Below, piece after piece: positions 1 to 64,000 of a stretch of DNA of 64,000 nt (the stretch's first letter is position 1; the number at the start of each line of letters is the position of its first letter). The DNA lies in the NCBI GenBank assembly GCA_024760905.1, contig CM045735.1:11563249-11627248 (forward strand). The letters run 5' to 3'. This DNA is from Plotosus lineatus (Eukaryota; Chordata; Actinopteri; Siluriformes; Plotosidae). The notes below the pieces were generated by a model. That model was not told where the DNA came from, did not search any database, and saw only the letters and a list, made by a program, of their open reading frames with translations. The position numbers and the translations under genes are program-made.

Positions 1-464
1 GCACAATAAATTGCTCTGCACTTAAAATGATAAAATACAACATGCTTCTTTTATTTTATCTGGTTACACATAAAATTCTACCATCACTGAATCAATCCAA
101 CTAATTTACCAGGTGATTTAAACAAAACAAAACAAAACAAAAAGTCAACATAATGTGCAGTAACTACATCACCTCCTACTGGTGATGATCAAGTATTGTT
201 CTATTCTACAGTATCACCAATATGACAGTACTGTAGGGCAGTGGGCAGGTCTTTTGAACCTGTGAAGGGATTAGGCGTCCCAGCCACCACTAGTCTCTGC
301 ATGACACAAGACAGTCGGGTAAGAGTAGGACCTGTCTACCTACGCATGCGAAAACTGGGTCTGGCTGATTGTGCGGCAGAAACCACCAAATTAGTTCAGC
401 GGACAAGAAGGCGAACCCAGCAAAGCTTCTTGGAGCACAACCAGGGCACTGTGAGACACAGAGG

Positions 465-715
465 GCGAGGTACACCCTGGACAGCTCACCAGGCCATCCT
501 AGGGCCAACACTCACACAAAGGGGCAAAAATTTGGAAGAAGCAATTAACCTACTGTGTATTTTTTTGGACTGTGGGAAGAAACCGGAGTACCCGGAGGAA
601 ACCCACACAAGCACGGGGAGAACATGCAAACTCCACACAGAAAGGCCCGGGCTGTGAATCAAACCCAGGACCTTCTTGCTGTGAGGCAGACGTGCTAACC
701 ACTGCCACCTCCATT
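465..715 (-). repeat. SINE-B copy, diverged
   Basis: Reverse of the common fish tRNA-type repeat: 'gtacaccctggacagctcacc', 'tttggactgtgggaagaaaccggagtac', 'ggagaacatgcaaactccacac', and head 'gcagacgtgctaaccactgcc'. Open frames over it are not genes. Recognised by similarity to ten or more other copies in this window. Confidence 0.85.
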
Positions 716-1530
716 AGTTATCTATTATTAATTTTATTAATTGTAATGTCATATTATATTATTCATTATTAATAGCCAAATTCTTTCTTCACTGATTCAT
801 TTTCCACCCATAACGAGCTGTACCTGCTTTTTTTTCCCCTCTTCTGGAGAATCACACTTCACATTTTCTTGCTGAAATGCGTCCCAGGCTCAACTGACAA
901 GCTACGTCGCTAAGCATGAAAGAGTGTGTGACCAAGAATGAATAGTGGTTTATGACGGTCTGGTGTCCTCTCCAGCGTGAGTTTTAAATTTGTGCACAGT
1001 GTTCTTGGTACAGGCTTCAGATCTGACTCTGACACTTACTGAATACTGTATAAATGAATATGTTGTTTCGGTCGTCAAAATATAAAGCTCTAGTCTACAT
1101 CCATATAAGTGTCTGCAATTTCAAGTGCACCTGATGTAACTTTCACTACATCCGAGTGGAAACCAGGCTCAGTGTATGAAAAACACATGGAAAACATTTG
1201 GAAACATCCCTAGAGACTCAAAACGTGCAAATACTAAGGCGTTACGCCTTCTGCTAAGCTACCTATGTCTGAGTCAGCAGGGATCCCACAGATCTGTACT
1301 TTAGGACCCATTAAATAACCCCTTTCATGAAAACGACTAAATGTAGATTTTAACTGGCGGCTGCTGGTTCAGGAGTTAGTAGTGCACATTCCACAGAGAC
1401 AGGAAGAAGGTGATTAAAAGTTTGCTAAGAAGGGACATGGACTAAGCTGTCAGTATTGGCTAACAAGGAGGTGATACCAACCAGAATGTTTCCAGAGGCT
1501 CTCTGAGGCCACAGGCCAAAGGTCACTCAC
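716..1530. other. stim1 intron sequence after exon 11, nothing identified
   Basis: I searched this stretch on the minus strand for the next stim1 exon (a long Ser/Pro-rich frame is expected) and saw none. No clear repeat or RNA gene either. Confidence 0.5.
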
Positions 1531-55212
<53,682 letters not shown>

Positions 55213-55239
55213 GCTGACCTACACACACACGGGTAAAGT

Positions 55240-55247
55240 TCAGGAAG

Positions 55248-55336
<89 letters not shown>

Positions 55337-55385
55337 GATAAATATAGAGATAGATATAGAGAGATATAGAGAGAGAGATAGATAT

Positions 55386-55446
<61 letters not shown>

Positions 55447-55501
55447 AAGCAAGATAGATATAGAGATAGATATAGAGAGATATAGAGATAGATATAGATA
55501 T

Positions 55502-55568
<67 letters not shown>

Positions 55569-55611
55569 AATATAGAGATAGATATAGAGAGATATAGAGA
55601 GAGAGAGATAG

Positions 55612-55672
<61 letters not shown>

Positions 55673-55723
55673 AAGCAAGATAGATATAGAGATAGATATA
55701 GAGAGATATAGATATAGATATAG

Positions 55724-55776
<53 letters not shown>

Positions 55777-55830
55777 GATAAATATAGAGATAGATATAGA
55801 GAGATATAGAGAGAGAGATAGATATAGATA

Positions 55831-55887
<57 letters not shown>

Positions 55888-55913
55888 CAAGATAGATATA
55901 GAGATAGATATAG

Positions 55914-55978
<65 letters not shown>

Positions 55979-56051
55979 AAGAGAGAAAGAGAGATATATA
56001 TAGAGATAAATATAGAGATAGATATAGAGAGATATAGAGAGAGAGAGATAG

Positions 56052-56108
<57 letters not shown>

Positions 56109-56159
56109 AAGCAAGATAGATATAGAGATAGATATAGAGAGATATAGATATAGATATAG

Positions 56160-56217
<58 letters not shown>
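55240..56217. repeat. compound (TA)n/(GA)n microsatellite with higher-order period
   Basis: Almost 1 kb built from (TA)n and (GA)n blocks joined by imperfect GATATA/GATAAATA pieces. The link 'gaaagcaagatagatatag' recurs near 55446, 55672, 55884 and 56108, and 'gagataaatatagagat' near 55336, 55563, 55777 and 56005, giving four copies of a 212-228 bp unit. It ends only about 25 bp from the start-codon exon of stim1. Long open frames reading [12 protein letters not shown] across it are artefacts of dinucleotide repeats. Confidence 0.95.
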
Positions 56218-56218
<1 letters not shown>

Positions 56219-56655
56219 TGCTGCATGAACAGGATGCTAATCTTCAATGTTGGCTTGATGAAGCTCGTGGGTTGTGTGGGTTTTAGTTTCTGGGTTCACA
56301 AGTTCCGCATTTCACGTCACTCTTCCCGTCAGATTCTCCACGACTGATTAAAATTTTACACAAATATAACATAACTTCACCAAACTTTAAAATTCTCAGA
56401 AGAGATGCACTATTTCAGGTGAAATGAACACAGCAGTGGAGGAGGAGGCTGCATGCTAACTTTACATTATTTACATCCGGATACAACACAACGAGTTTAA
56501 ACAACACCAATAATAATGTTAAATAAAAACTGAGGGAACTACCACTCTTTTTATTTCTGTGAATATTTATATTAAACTTTACTTTACCCGTTTCAAACTT
56601 CAGGAATGAACCACCGGAGTGAGTAAAATCAGCAGCGTGTGTCCATCCCCGTTAC

Positions 56656-56900
56656 CTCAGGCAAAATAACAATAATACTCCACTGCTCCGGTCAAATACA
56701 GCGAATAAACTACGACTGGGATGAAAAAGTCTGCATTAAAAACTTGTTGAAGAAGAGAAGGTCATGCCTGCAGCTGTCCTTCCGACTCACGACGACGTGT
56801 GTGAGAGAATTAAAGCCGAACAACTCAGTCAGAATTTACTGTAGTAGTATAGTGACGCTAATGTTTACAAACCTGAAGCACTGCCGCCATCTTGTGCCTG
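56656..56900 (-). promoter_or_regulatory. candidate stim1 promoter and non-coding first exon
   Basis: On the minus strand a YY1-type motif AAGATGGCGGC lies near 56894-56884, and YY1 sites of this form commonly sit just downstream of start sites. About 230 nt further is a good donor CTGAG|GTAACG (GT at 56655-56654). A matching acceptor GTGTGTAG|G occurs at 55219, six bases before the stim1 ATG. Two short upstream reading frames occur: ATG at 56765 (9 codons) and one starting in the YY1 motif (10 codons). The sequence is less AT-rich and less repetitive than its surroundings. No transcript evidence is available. Confidence 0.4.
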
Positions 56901-56999
56901 AAATCACAGAGTCGTGGTGAAGCTGCTCGAGCTCAATACATCTCAATCACAACAATTTAAAAGTGATCTGTCCAGTGTACAGTATACAGATGTGCTGAT

Positions 57000-57100
57000 G
57001 ATGATGTGCTGGTGCCATATTAAGGGTAGTGGTTAGCCACACAGCAAGATGGTTTTGAGTTCGAGTCCCATGATCTCCCCCGGTACGTTTACATATACGT
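57000..57100 (+). repeat. SINE-B head fragment
   Basis: 'gtagtggttagccacacagc' and 'ttgagttcgagtccc' match the tRNA-like head of SINE-B, leading into the minisatellite. Confidence 0.7.
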
Positions 57101-57116
57101 ATGGTGCTCCAAATTG

Positions 57117-57475
57117 AGGGGCGGTGGTGGGCTGGTGGTAAAGGGTGCTGGATCAGGTTGGGACTAAGGTTGGGAGTTCGAGTCCCACGCTCCACAAGGT
57201 TGTCACTGCACCCCCAACCGCCGCCCCAGTGCAGCTAACTGGCCAGTCATGTCTCTCACTGTCTATGGTGAGAGGTTCATGTAAACGAACCATTGCTGAC
57301 TTTCGTAAAGAGTAGCTGCATAGCCATCAGCGTGTTTTTGTCCCTTGCTAAAGGGTTGTGTCAGGAAGGGAATCCGACGTAAAAACCTACGCCAAATCAA
57401 ACACATGGATCAGATGATTCGCTGTGGTGACCCCTGAGAAAAAAGGAAAAAGGGAAAAGCCGAAAGGAAAAGAAG
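57117..57475 (+). repeat. SINE-A copy with 16-bp target duplication
   Basis: Flanked by atggtgctccaaattg (57101-57116) and atggtgttccaaattg (57476-57491), which is itself part of the minisatellite unit. Ends 'gccgaaaggaaaagaag'. Confidence 0.92.
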
Positions 57476-57671
57476 ATGGTGTTCCAAATTGGTGTGTGTG
57501 TGTTGGCCCTGGGATAGCCTGGTGGGCTGTTCAGGATGAACCCGACCTTCATATCCATATAGTGTTCCGAATTGCTGTGTGTGTGTGTGTGTGTGTGTGT
57601 TGGCCCTGGGATAGCCCGGTGAGCTGTTCAGGGTGAATCCAGCCTTCATATTCATATGGTGTTCCAAATTG

Positions 57672-57721
<50 letters not shown>

Positions 57722-57809
57722 TGGCCCTGGGATAGCCTGGTGAGTTGTTCAGGGTGAACCAAGCCTTCATATCCATATAATGTTCCAAATTGCTGTCTGT
57801 GTGTGTATG

Positions 57810-57871
<62 letters not shown>

Positions 57872-57899
57872 GGGGGTTAGTTTCCATACTGTGCAAATA

Positions 57900-57947
<48 letters not shown>

Positions 57948-58214
57948 GGCCCTGGGATAGCCTGGTGGGCTGTTCAGGATGAACCCGACCTTCATATCCA
58001 TATAGTGTTCCAAATTGCTGTGTGTGTGTGTGTGTGTGTGTGTGTGTTGGCCCTGGGATAGCCCGGTGAGCTGTTCAGGGTGAATCCAGCCTTCATATTC
58101 ATATGGTGTTCCAAATTGCTGTGTGTGTGTGTGTGTGTATGTTGGCCCTGGGATAGCCTGGTGAGTTGTTCAGGGTGAACCAAGCCTTCATATCCATATA
58201 ATGTTCCAAATTGC

Positions 58215-58268
<54 letters not shown>

Positions 58269-58344
58269 TGTGTGAGTGTGTGTGTGTGTTGGCCCTGGGA
58301 TAGCCTGGTGAGTTGTTCAGGGTGAACCAAGCCTTCATATCCAT
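57476..58344 (+). repeat. SINE-B-derived minisatellite, left block
   Basis: Seven units, each 'tgttccaaattgctg', (TG)n of variable length, 'ttggccctgggatagcctgg', 'tgagctgttcagggtgaac', 'cttcatatccatat'. 'ttggccctg' starts near 57504, 57600, 57721, 57946, 58047, 58141 and 58289. THTHTH-rich frames are artefacts. Confidence 0.95.
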
Positions 58345-59510
58345 ATAAGATAAGATAAGATAAGATAAGATACAGCTTTATTAATCTCACAATGGAGAAA
58401 TTCACTGTTACAGGCTCTTGAGGTACTATCAGTAGGGGGTGCAAAAATAGGTACAAGTACGAACATACACACATACATATATATTATATAAGTAAATAAA
58501 TAAATAGATACATAAATAGTATAAATTACTAAACAATAAACAATAAAAGAAAAGAAAAGAATGGAGCAACTTTATAGATTGGCCTATATTAAAGTGTAAT
58601 GTATCTGAGTGCAGAGTAGATGGGTTGATATGGTTCACAGTCAGTGGGGTAGATGTGGCTGATTAAAGTGCACGGGGTTTTTATTGCACATAACCGGTAT
58701 TTTCACAGACAGTTACAAAGTGGCGTTGTACAGTCTGATAGCGGTGGGAATGAACGACCTGCGGTAGCGCTCCTTCCTGCACTGAGGATGCCTCAGTCGT
58801 ACACTGAAGGAGCTGCTTAGCTCCTCGACAGTCTGGTGCAGTGGGTGAGAGCTGTTGGACAGGATGGATGTGAGCTTTGCTACCATCCTCCTCTCACTCA
58901 CCTCCTCCACAGAGTCCAGTGGGCAGCCGAGGACAGAGCTGGCCCTCCTGACCAGCTTGTTCAGTCTCTTTCTGTCCCGCTCTGTGCTGCCCGGGGCCCA
59001 GCAGATGGCAGCGTAGAGGATTGCAGAGGCTACCACAGAGTCATAAAATGTCCTGAGCAGAGGTCTGCATATGCCGAAGGACCTGAGTCTCCTCAGAAGG
59101 TGGAGGCGACTCTGGCCCTTCTTGTACAGGGCGTTGGTGTTGTGGGACCAGTCCAGTTTATTGTTAAGGTGAACACCCAGGTACTTGAAACTGTCCACTG
59201 TCTCAATGTCCTGTCCCTGGATGTTCACTAGTAAATGTGTGTGTGTGTGTGTTTGAGTGCTTCTCCTGAAGTCGACCACCATCTCCTTCGTCTTCCTAGT
59301 GTTCAAGCACAGGTGGTTGCGCTCACACCAGTCCACGAAGTCGACGATGACCGACCGGTACTCCAGCTCGTTCCCCTCTGACACACGGCCCACGATGGCG
59401 GAGTCGTCCGAGAACTTCTGGAGGTGGCAGCTGTTTGTGTTATATATGAAGTATATATAGTATATATAGTATATATAGATAGTATATATATATATATATA
59501 TAGATATAGT
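58345..59510 (-). mobile_element. L2-type LINE, 5' truncated
   Basis: Minus strand. The 3' end reads 'gaatttctccattgtgagat', 'taataaagctgtatc' and TTATC repeats (58346-58370), as in fish L2-like elements. The 5' end stops just before the reverse-transcriptase catalytic box. It interrupts one minisatellite unit between 'ccatata' and 'gtgttccaaattg'. Confidence 0.93.
58713..59440 (-). pseudogene. L2-type reverse transcriptase, C-terminal part
   Basis: Open through FSDDSAIVGRVSEGNE (the F/Y-x-DD catalytic box, Ser replacing Ala), VDWCERNHLCLNTRKTKEMV, FKYLGVHLNNKLDWSHNT, LLRRLRSFGICRPLL, YAAICWAPGST, ending RRSFIPTAIRLYNATL and stop at 58713. A (TG)n-encoded THTHTH insert lies at 59237-59250. 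The endonuclease and N-terminal reverse transcriptase are absent. Plus-strand frames over this region are shadows. Confidence 0.92.
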
Positions 59511-59521
59511 GTTCCAAATTG

Positions 59522-59560
<39 letters not shown>

Positions 59561-59724
59561 GGCCCTGGGATAGCCCGGTGAGCTGTTCAGGGTGAATCCA
59601 GCCTTCATATTCATATGGTGTTCCAAATTGCTGTGTGTGTGTGTGTGTATGTTGGCCCTGGGATAGCCTGGTGAGTTGTTCAGGGTGAACCAAGCCTTCA
59701 TATCCATATAATGTTCCAAATTGC

Positions 59725-59772
<48 letters not shown>

Positions 59773-59835
59773 GTGTGTTGGCCCTGTGATAGCCTGATGA
59801 GCTGTTCAGGGTGAACCCGGCCTTCATCAACTTTC
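59511..59835 (+). repeat. SINE-B-derived minisatellite, right block
   Basis: Three units with 'ttggccctg' near 59559, 59651 and 59777, same unit as 57476-58344. Originally continuous with it before the L2 insertion. Confidence 0.94.
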
Positions 59836-59964
59836 ACCTGAGACAGGCTTCGACCCCCGCCCCTCCCGTGGCTCGGCAAACATATGACCGAGAGAAAACG
59901 ATCACGACAGGGCTGTTTGACTGATAGACATCTGAAAGTTTCTTGAATACTGGTTCCCTACAGC

Positions 59965-60250
59965 AGGTGTTGCAGGGCTGGTGCTGTCGTGATTACTTAG
60001 ATTGTACAGGTCATTGATCATGAGGTTGTAGGTTTGAATCCCTGTTAGCCCCACCCATCCCCCCGACAAGGTCTTAACCACACGAGTGTCTCTGTTCACC
60101 CAGCAGTATAAATGTTTACCAGTTACAAACACGAGGAAGGCAACCTGCTGAATGGACGAGCGTCCCATCCGGATCTGTCGCCTCTTAATTGCGTCGTGCT
60201 GCAGAAACCAGGATCAGCTTCGTCCTGATGAGCCAGCAAACTCGGGTGTT
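59965..60250 (+). repeat. SINE-C copy, diverged
   Basis: 'gctggtgctgtcgtgattac', 'ggtttgaatccctgttagcc', 'gttcacccagcagtataaat', 'gtcctgatgagccagcaaac'. Confidence 0.85.
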
Positions 60251-60255
60251 ATTCC

Positions 60256-60545
60256 TTCATTCATTTTCTGAACCAATTAATTCTAATTAGGGTTATGGGG
60301 AGGCTGGCACCCATCTCAACCAACTCTGGGCGAGAGCAGAGTACATCCTGGACAGCTTGCCAGGCCATCGCGGGGCAGAAACACGCTGACGGCTATGCAG
60401 CTACTTCTGACGAAAATCAGCATAGACAGTGAGAGACACGGTCGGCCTCTGATAAGCCAGTTAGCTGCACTGGGCGTCAGTGACAAACATTGATCGGTAA
60501 TCCAGCACCTTTCCACCACCAGGCCACCACTGCCCAAAAAGGCTA
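60256..60545 (-). repeat. SINE-A2 copy
   Basis: Reversed tail 'cattcattttctgaacca', 'gggttatggggaggctggca', body 'cagaaacacgctgacggcta', head 'ccaccaggccaccactgccc'. Confidence 0.9.
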
Positions 60546-61265
60546 ACATAAGGCCAGTATTGCAACTAGCCTGCTCGGTTCATGATGATTTCGATAGAAT
60601 GTCTGGGATATTTTAAAAGAATTCTTTATTTACTGATTAATTTTACCACTGCCTTTGGTAAACTGGCTTGTGACCAATAGGAAGGCAAGGTTTTGAAGGG
60701 GGGAGGGGGAGGGGGAGGGGCTTTGTTCCCCATTTCTATGTGGATCAGTTGAGCCATTGGAGTTTGTGTATTGATCAAGACCCAAACAGAGGCAGCTCAA
60801 CACTGCGGAGACTCAAACACCTCACGCCCTTTTCATTACCCTCGAGCTTTCAAGACCAAGACGGGATTATCAAGTCAACATTTAACCAGTGATTGTTACT
60901 CAAACCATCAATCCTCATGTCACACTTTATTGGGTATAGTTTCCACCGCACAACTTGGGGCTTGGCAACATGTGGCCAGTCATGACTTGGATTCGAAAAC
61001 TTGCAACACAAGATGACAAACGATTAAGGTGGTGTCACATGTGCGAGCTTGCAACAGTGATTACGATATAGTGTTGCGCGGAAGACTGTCGTTGCAAGTT
61101 GACTGCGGTACAGTGTGTATCACTGGTATGAGCTACTAAAGCAAACGGATAAGCAAACCGACCAACCAACCAATCACAGTCCCTCACTTTTACTTTCTTC
61201 GCATTTTGATTTTCTTTAGAGTTATACGAGAAAGTAGAGACTTCGAAACTTTTCAAGAATTCAGT
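60546..61265. other. upstream intergenic sequence, nothing identified
   Basis: A G-rich run 'gggggagggggagggggagg' lies at 60699-60719. No gene seen. Confidence 0.4.
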
Positions 61266-61269
61266 TGTT

Positions 61270-61708
61270 AATTTTCTGTAACCGGGGAGGCTGGCGCCCA
61301 TCCTAGCCGACTCTCGGGGCGAGGGCAGAGTACACCCTGGACGGCTCAACTCATCAGTTCATCATCATTTTCTGTAACTGCTTCATCCTAATTAGGGTCA
61401 CGGGGAGGCTGGTGCCCATCCCAGCCAACTCAGGGCGAGGGCAGAGTACACCCTGGACAGCTCGCCAGGCCATCGCAGGGCAGAAACACGCCGACGGCTA
61501 TGCAGCTACTCTTGTCGAAAGTCAGCAACGGTTCTTTTACATGAACCTCACACCATAGACAGCGAGAGACATGGCCGGCCTTTGACAACCCAGTTAGTTG
61601 CACTGGGGGGGGGCAGTGACAACCTTGTGGAGAGTGGGACTCAAACCCCCAATCTTTGGATCAGCGATCCAGCTCCCTATACCACTAGGCCGCCACTGCA
61701 CTCTTTTC
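61270..61708 (-). repeat. SINE-A2 copies, tandem tail fragment plus full copy
   Basis: 61280-61350 is a tail fragment and 61360-61708 a nearly full reversed copy ('gaggctggtgcccatcccag', 'acggctatgcagctactctt', head 'ccactaggccgccactgc'). Confidence 0.9.
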
Positions 61709-61860
61709 AACAATTCATGATATGAATTCAGATTTTTCACCGCCGGCAATATAAACTCCTTTAATAAAATGAGTCAGGACTACAATTATCAGATGACCAG
61801 CGAGACTTCATATTAAACACGTGTTGAAGTTTCTGCTACATGGTTTCTTTCGTCCAGTGC

Positions 61861-62190
61861 GGCAGTGCTGGCCCGGCGTTGAGGTGCTGGCTTACCGAAC
61901 CCTAGGTTGGAGGTTCAAGCTGTCAGCTCTCAACAGGTGTCAACCAGTGTAAGCTTAACTGGGTCATCAAAGGCCAGCCATGGTCTCTCAATGGGATGAG
62001 AGGTTCCTGTAAAAGAACCATTGCTGGTTTCATCAAGAGTAGCTGCACAACCGTCAGCGTGTTTCTGCCCCGCGATGATCTGAACAGCTGTCCATAGTGT
62101 ACTCTGCCCTTGTCCAGAGTTGGCTGAGATAGGCGCCAGCCTCCTTGTAACTGTAATTAGGATGAAGCGGTTCAGAAATTGAATGAATGA
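61861..62190 (+). repeat. SINE-A2 copy
   Basis: 'ggcagtgctggcccggcgtt' head, 'gtaaaagaaccattgctggt', tail 'gatgaagcggttcagaaatt'. Confidence 0.87.
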
Positions 62191-62705
62191 CTGGTTTCAC
62201 CAAAATGAGGATGGTTCTGAGGCGGGTTCCTCTCCAGGTTTCCTCTTCGTTTTGACTGAGGGAGTTTTTCCTTGCTAACATCACCACCGGCTTGTTCAGG
62301 AATACTGTATTTATCGAGACATGTGAAAATTATAAGCTTAAATTCTTCACCAAATTTGTTTTATTATAAAAGCCGCTTGGTGACAATGTCAATAATTATG
62401 CATGCGATACAAATTGAAAGGAATTAATGTCAACTTTAAGTTGTAAATAAAAATTAATTACTGTAATGCGTTTACATTTCAGCAATTAGTCTACAATGCT
62501 TATTGTGAAATTACTGAAGGCCCCATCTCCTTTACCTACGATATGAATACGCAGGAATGGATATTGTTGAAATAATAATTAAAAAATGAAATAGCCAAAA
62601 GTGTGGAAGCAAAAAAATAAAATAAAATAAATAAATAAATAAAAAAGTGAAAAACATAGTATAGTCATTAAAAATAAATTAAATAAACAGCCAAAGTGAT
62701 TCGAA
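62191..62705. other. upstream intergenic sequence, nothing identified
   Basis: A plus-strand 'gaggatggttctgaggcggg' to 'gagggagtttttccttgcta' stretch at 62205-62280 resembles a common fish repeat. The rest is AT-rich. Confidence 0.4.
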
Positions 62706-62707
62706 AG

Positions 62708-63045
62708 TTTTCATTCATCCATTAATTTTCTGAATTGCTTAATCCTAATTAGGGTTATGGGAAGGCTGGCGCCCATTTCAGCCGACGGGATGACAGCAGA
62801 GTATGCCCAGGCCATTGCAGGGCAGAAACACACTGACGGCGATACAGCTACTCTCGACAAAAGCCACCAATAATTCTTTTACATGAACCTCACACCAAAG
62901 ACAGTGAGAGACATGGCCGGCCTATGATGACCCAGTTAGCTGCACTGGGTGGGGACAGCAGTGACAGACTGTTGAGAGTGGGGATTGAACCCCCAACCTT
63001 AGGATCAGTGATGCAGCAACTTATTACAACCAGGTCACCACTGCC
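62708..63045 (-). repeat. SINE-A2 copy
   Basis: Reversed tail 'ttcatccattaattttctga', 'gggttatgggaaggctggcg', body 'acatgaacctcacaccaaag', head 'accaggtcaccactgcccc'. Confidence 0.9.
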
Positions 63046-63139
63046 CCAAAATTTTTCATAAAAAAGTCAATAAAAAAAAATGAATGAATGGAAAATAAAT
63101 ACAATAATTTTCTTTAAAAAAAAAAAAAAACACCACAAG

Positions 63140-63141
<2 letters not shown>

Positions 63142-63193
<52 letters not shown>

Positions 63194-63195
63194 TG
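63142..63195. repeat. (GT)n microsatellite
   Basis: About 26 GT units after an A run. A second simple repeat, (CAT)n with CTT interruptions, follows at 63340-63397; both give artefact reading frames. Confidence 0.97.
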
Positions 63196-63338
63196 GGATG
63201 TGAAATAACCTTTTTCTCGGAATGCGAGCGAAGTATGCTTTTTGGATGTCTCTTTGAAAAGTAATGGAGCCCCCTTGTGGTCCTGGGTCCTAAACATTTC
63301 CCAATACAGTACACCCTACACCCAGAGTGTGAGTATGT

Positions 63339-63371
<33 letters not shown>

Positions 63372-63399
63372 TTCTTCTTCTTCATCATCATCATCAGTT

Positions 63400-63985
63400 G
63401 CCGAATCCCTTAATCCAACTACCGGGGTCAAGAGGAGGCTAACACTGGGTGAAGGTAGGGTATACTGTACCTTGACTAGCCCTGAGTGTTGCAGGGCAAC
63501 TCACAAACATAACTATTCACACTCACACCTCGGGGCAATTTAGAAGATCCAATTAACCGGATGTGCATGTCCTTGGGGGGGCCGGTGGTATAGTGGTTAG
63601 AGTGCTGGGCTCATGATCAGGAGGTTGCGAGTTCAAATCCCACTGCGACCCTCACTGTGCTAAAACCCCTGGGCAAGGTCTCAACCACAAGTGTGCCTCT
63701 GTTCACCCAGCAGTATAACTGGGTACCAGTAAAATATACTGGGAAGGTAACCGGCGATGGACTAGCGTCCCATCCAGGAGGAGTTGACTTTCTGGTCAGG
63801 TCGCTTCACGCTACGGAAACTGGGGATAAGCACCGGCCTGATGAGCCACGAGGCTCGGGTGTCCTTGACAGCATGTCCTTGGACTGTTGGAGGAAACTGG
63901 AATAACCAGGATGTGGCGAACATACAAACTCTGTACAGAACTCTCCGCAAAACACAACCTGAACCCAGAACATTCCTACAGTGAG
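63400..63985 (-). repeat. SINE-B copy split by SINE-C
   Basis: 'cactcacacctcggggcaat' and 'ccggatgtgcatgtccttgg' on the left, 'ggactgttggaggaaactgg' and 'cctacagtgaggtcggcatg' on the right, resuming after the SINE-C insertion. Confidence 0.9.
63577..63870 (+). repeat. SINE-C copy with 12-bp target duplication
   Basis: Flanked by gcatgtccttgg at 63565-63576 and 63871-63882. Head 'gggccggtggtatagtggtt', end 'gaggctcgggtgtccttgaca'. Confidence 0.93.
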
Positions 63986-64000
63986 GTCGGCATGTTAGAC

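Noticed and set aside
1..1530. Further 3' exons of stim1
   Set aside because: No Ser/Pro-rich or Lys-rich terminal frame is present on the minus strand; they must lie outside the window.
56845..56895. Start of a second gene encoding MAAVLQ with a donor after CAG
   Set aside because: The following GTTTGT is a weak donor and no second exon was recognised; the ATG is part of a YY1 motif.
58836..59460. Plus-strand frames of 67-131 codons over the L2 element
   Set aside because: Shadows of the minus-strand reverse transcriptase.
57549..59830. Frames with long THTHTH runs
   Set aside because: Artefacts of (TG)n within the minisatellite; only the L2 reverse-transcriptase part is protein-like.
57476..59835. 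CRISPR-like regular repeat array
   Set aside because: Spacing varies with TG length, there are no unique spacers, and the host is a vertebrate.
63114..63442. Asp- or Ser- or His-rich frames around 63.3 kb
   Set aside because: Produced by the (CAT)n trinucleotide repeat; no flanking gene structure.

Overview
This window is vertebrate genomic DNA, almost certainly from a ray-finned (teleost) fish. It holds spliced vertebrate exons set in very large introns, many (CA)n and (TA)n microsatellites, a Tc1 transposon, RTE and L2-type LINEs, pogo/Tigger, hAT and piggyBac-like elements, and several tRNA-derived SINE families. Nothing prokaryotic was seen. Species cannot be fixed from the sequence alone.

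One protein-coding gene accounts for the coding content: a STIM1-type stromal interaction molecule, the ER calcium sensor of store-operated calcium entry. It lies on the minus strand. I could place eleven coding exons, from the start codon at 55212 down to a 26-nt micro-exon at 1531-1556. All reading phases agree across the ten introns, and together they encode 492 residues: signal peptide, EF-hand, SAM domain, transmembrane helix, coiled-coil 1, SOAR/CAD with its polybasic patch, and the acidic inhibitory segment. The Ser/Pro-rich, EB1-binding and polybasic C-terminal tail must lie beyond the left edge. A YY1-type motif and a splice donor near 56.66-56.90 kb suggest a non-coding first exon and promoter, separated from the start codon by about 1 kb of compound (TA)n/(GA)n microsatellite with a 212-228 bp higher-order period.

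Layout from right to left along the gene: 56.9-64 kb is upstream intergenic sequence made of SINEs, a SINE-derived minisatellite split by an L2 LINE, and simple repeats. 55.1-55.2 kb is coding exon 1. 40.4-55.1 kb is intron 1, with pogo/Tigger elements and nested SINEs. Exons 2-5 (EF-hand and SAM region) lie at 31.2-40.4 kb. Intron 5 (17.6-31.2 kb) is a transposon nest with Tc1, RTE, hAT and tandem pogo-like MITEs. Exon 6 (TM) is at 17.4 kb, exon 7 (CC1) at 8.4 kb, exons 8-9 (SOAR) at 2.8-3.2 kb, and exons 10-11 at 1.5-2.0 kb.

SINE labels used here are my own: SINE-A (tRNA head, RTE-like tail), SINE-A2 (same head, tail ending in ATGA repeats), SINE-B (the common 'tgttctccc...ctccggtttcctccc' repeat), SINE-C ('gggccggtgg...' family), SINE-D ('cccgagtggcgc' family), SINE-F ('gggttaaatgcagagg' family). 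No wholly new biological system was found. The points most worth a second look are the STIM1 micro-exon, exon 7 flanked by complementary TG/CA repeats, the microsatellite block next to the start codon, SINE-A built from both ends of an RTE LINE, and the SINE-derived minisatellite.
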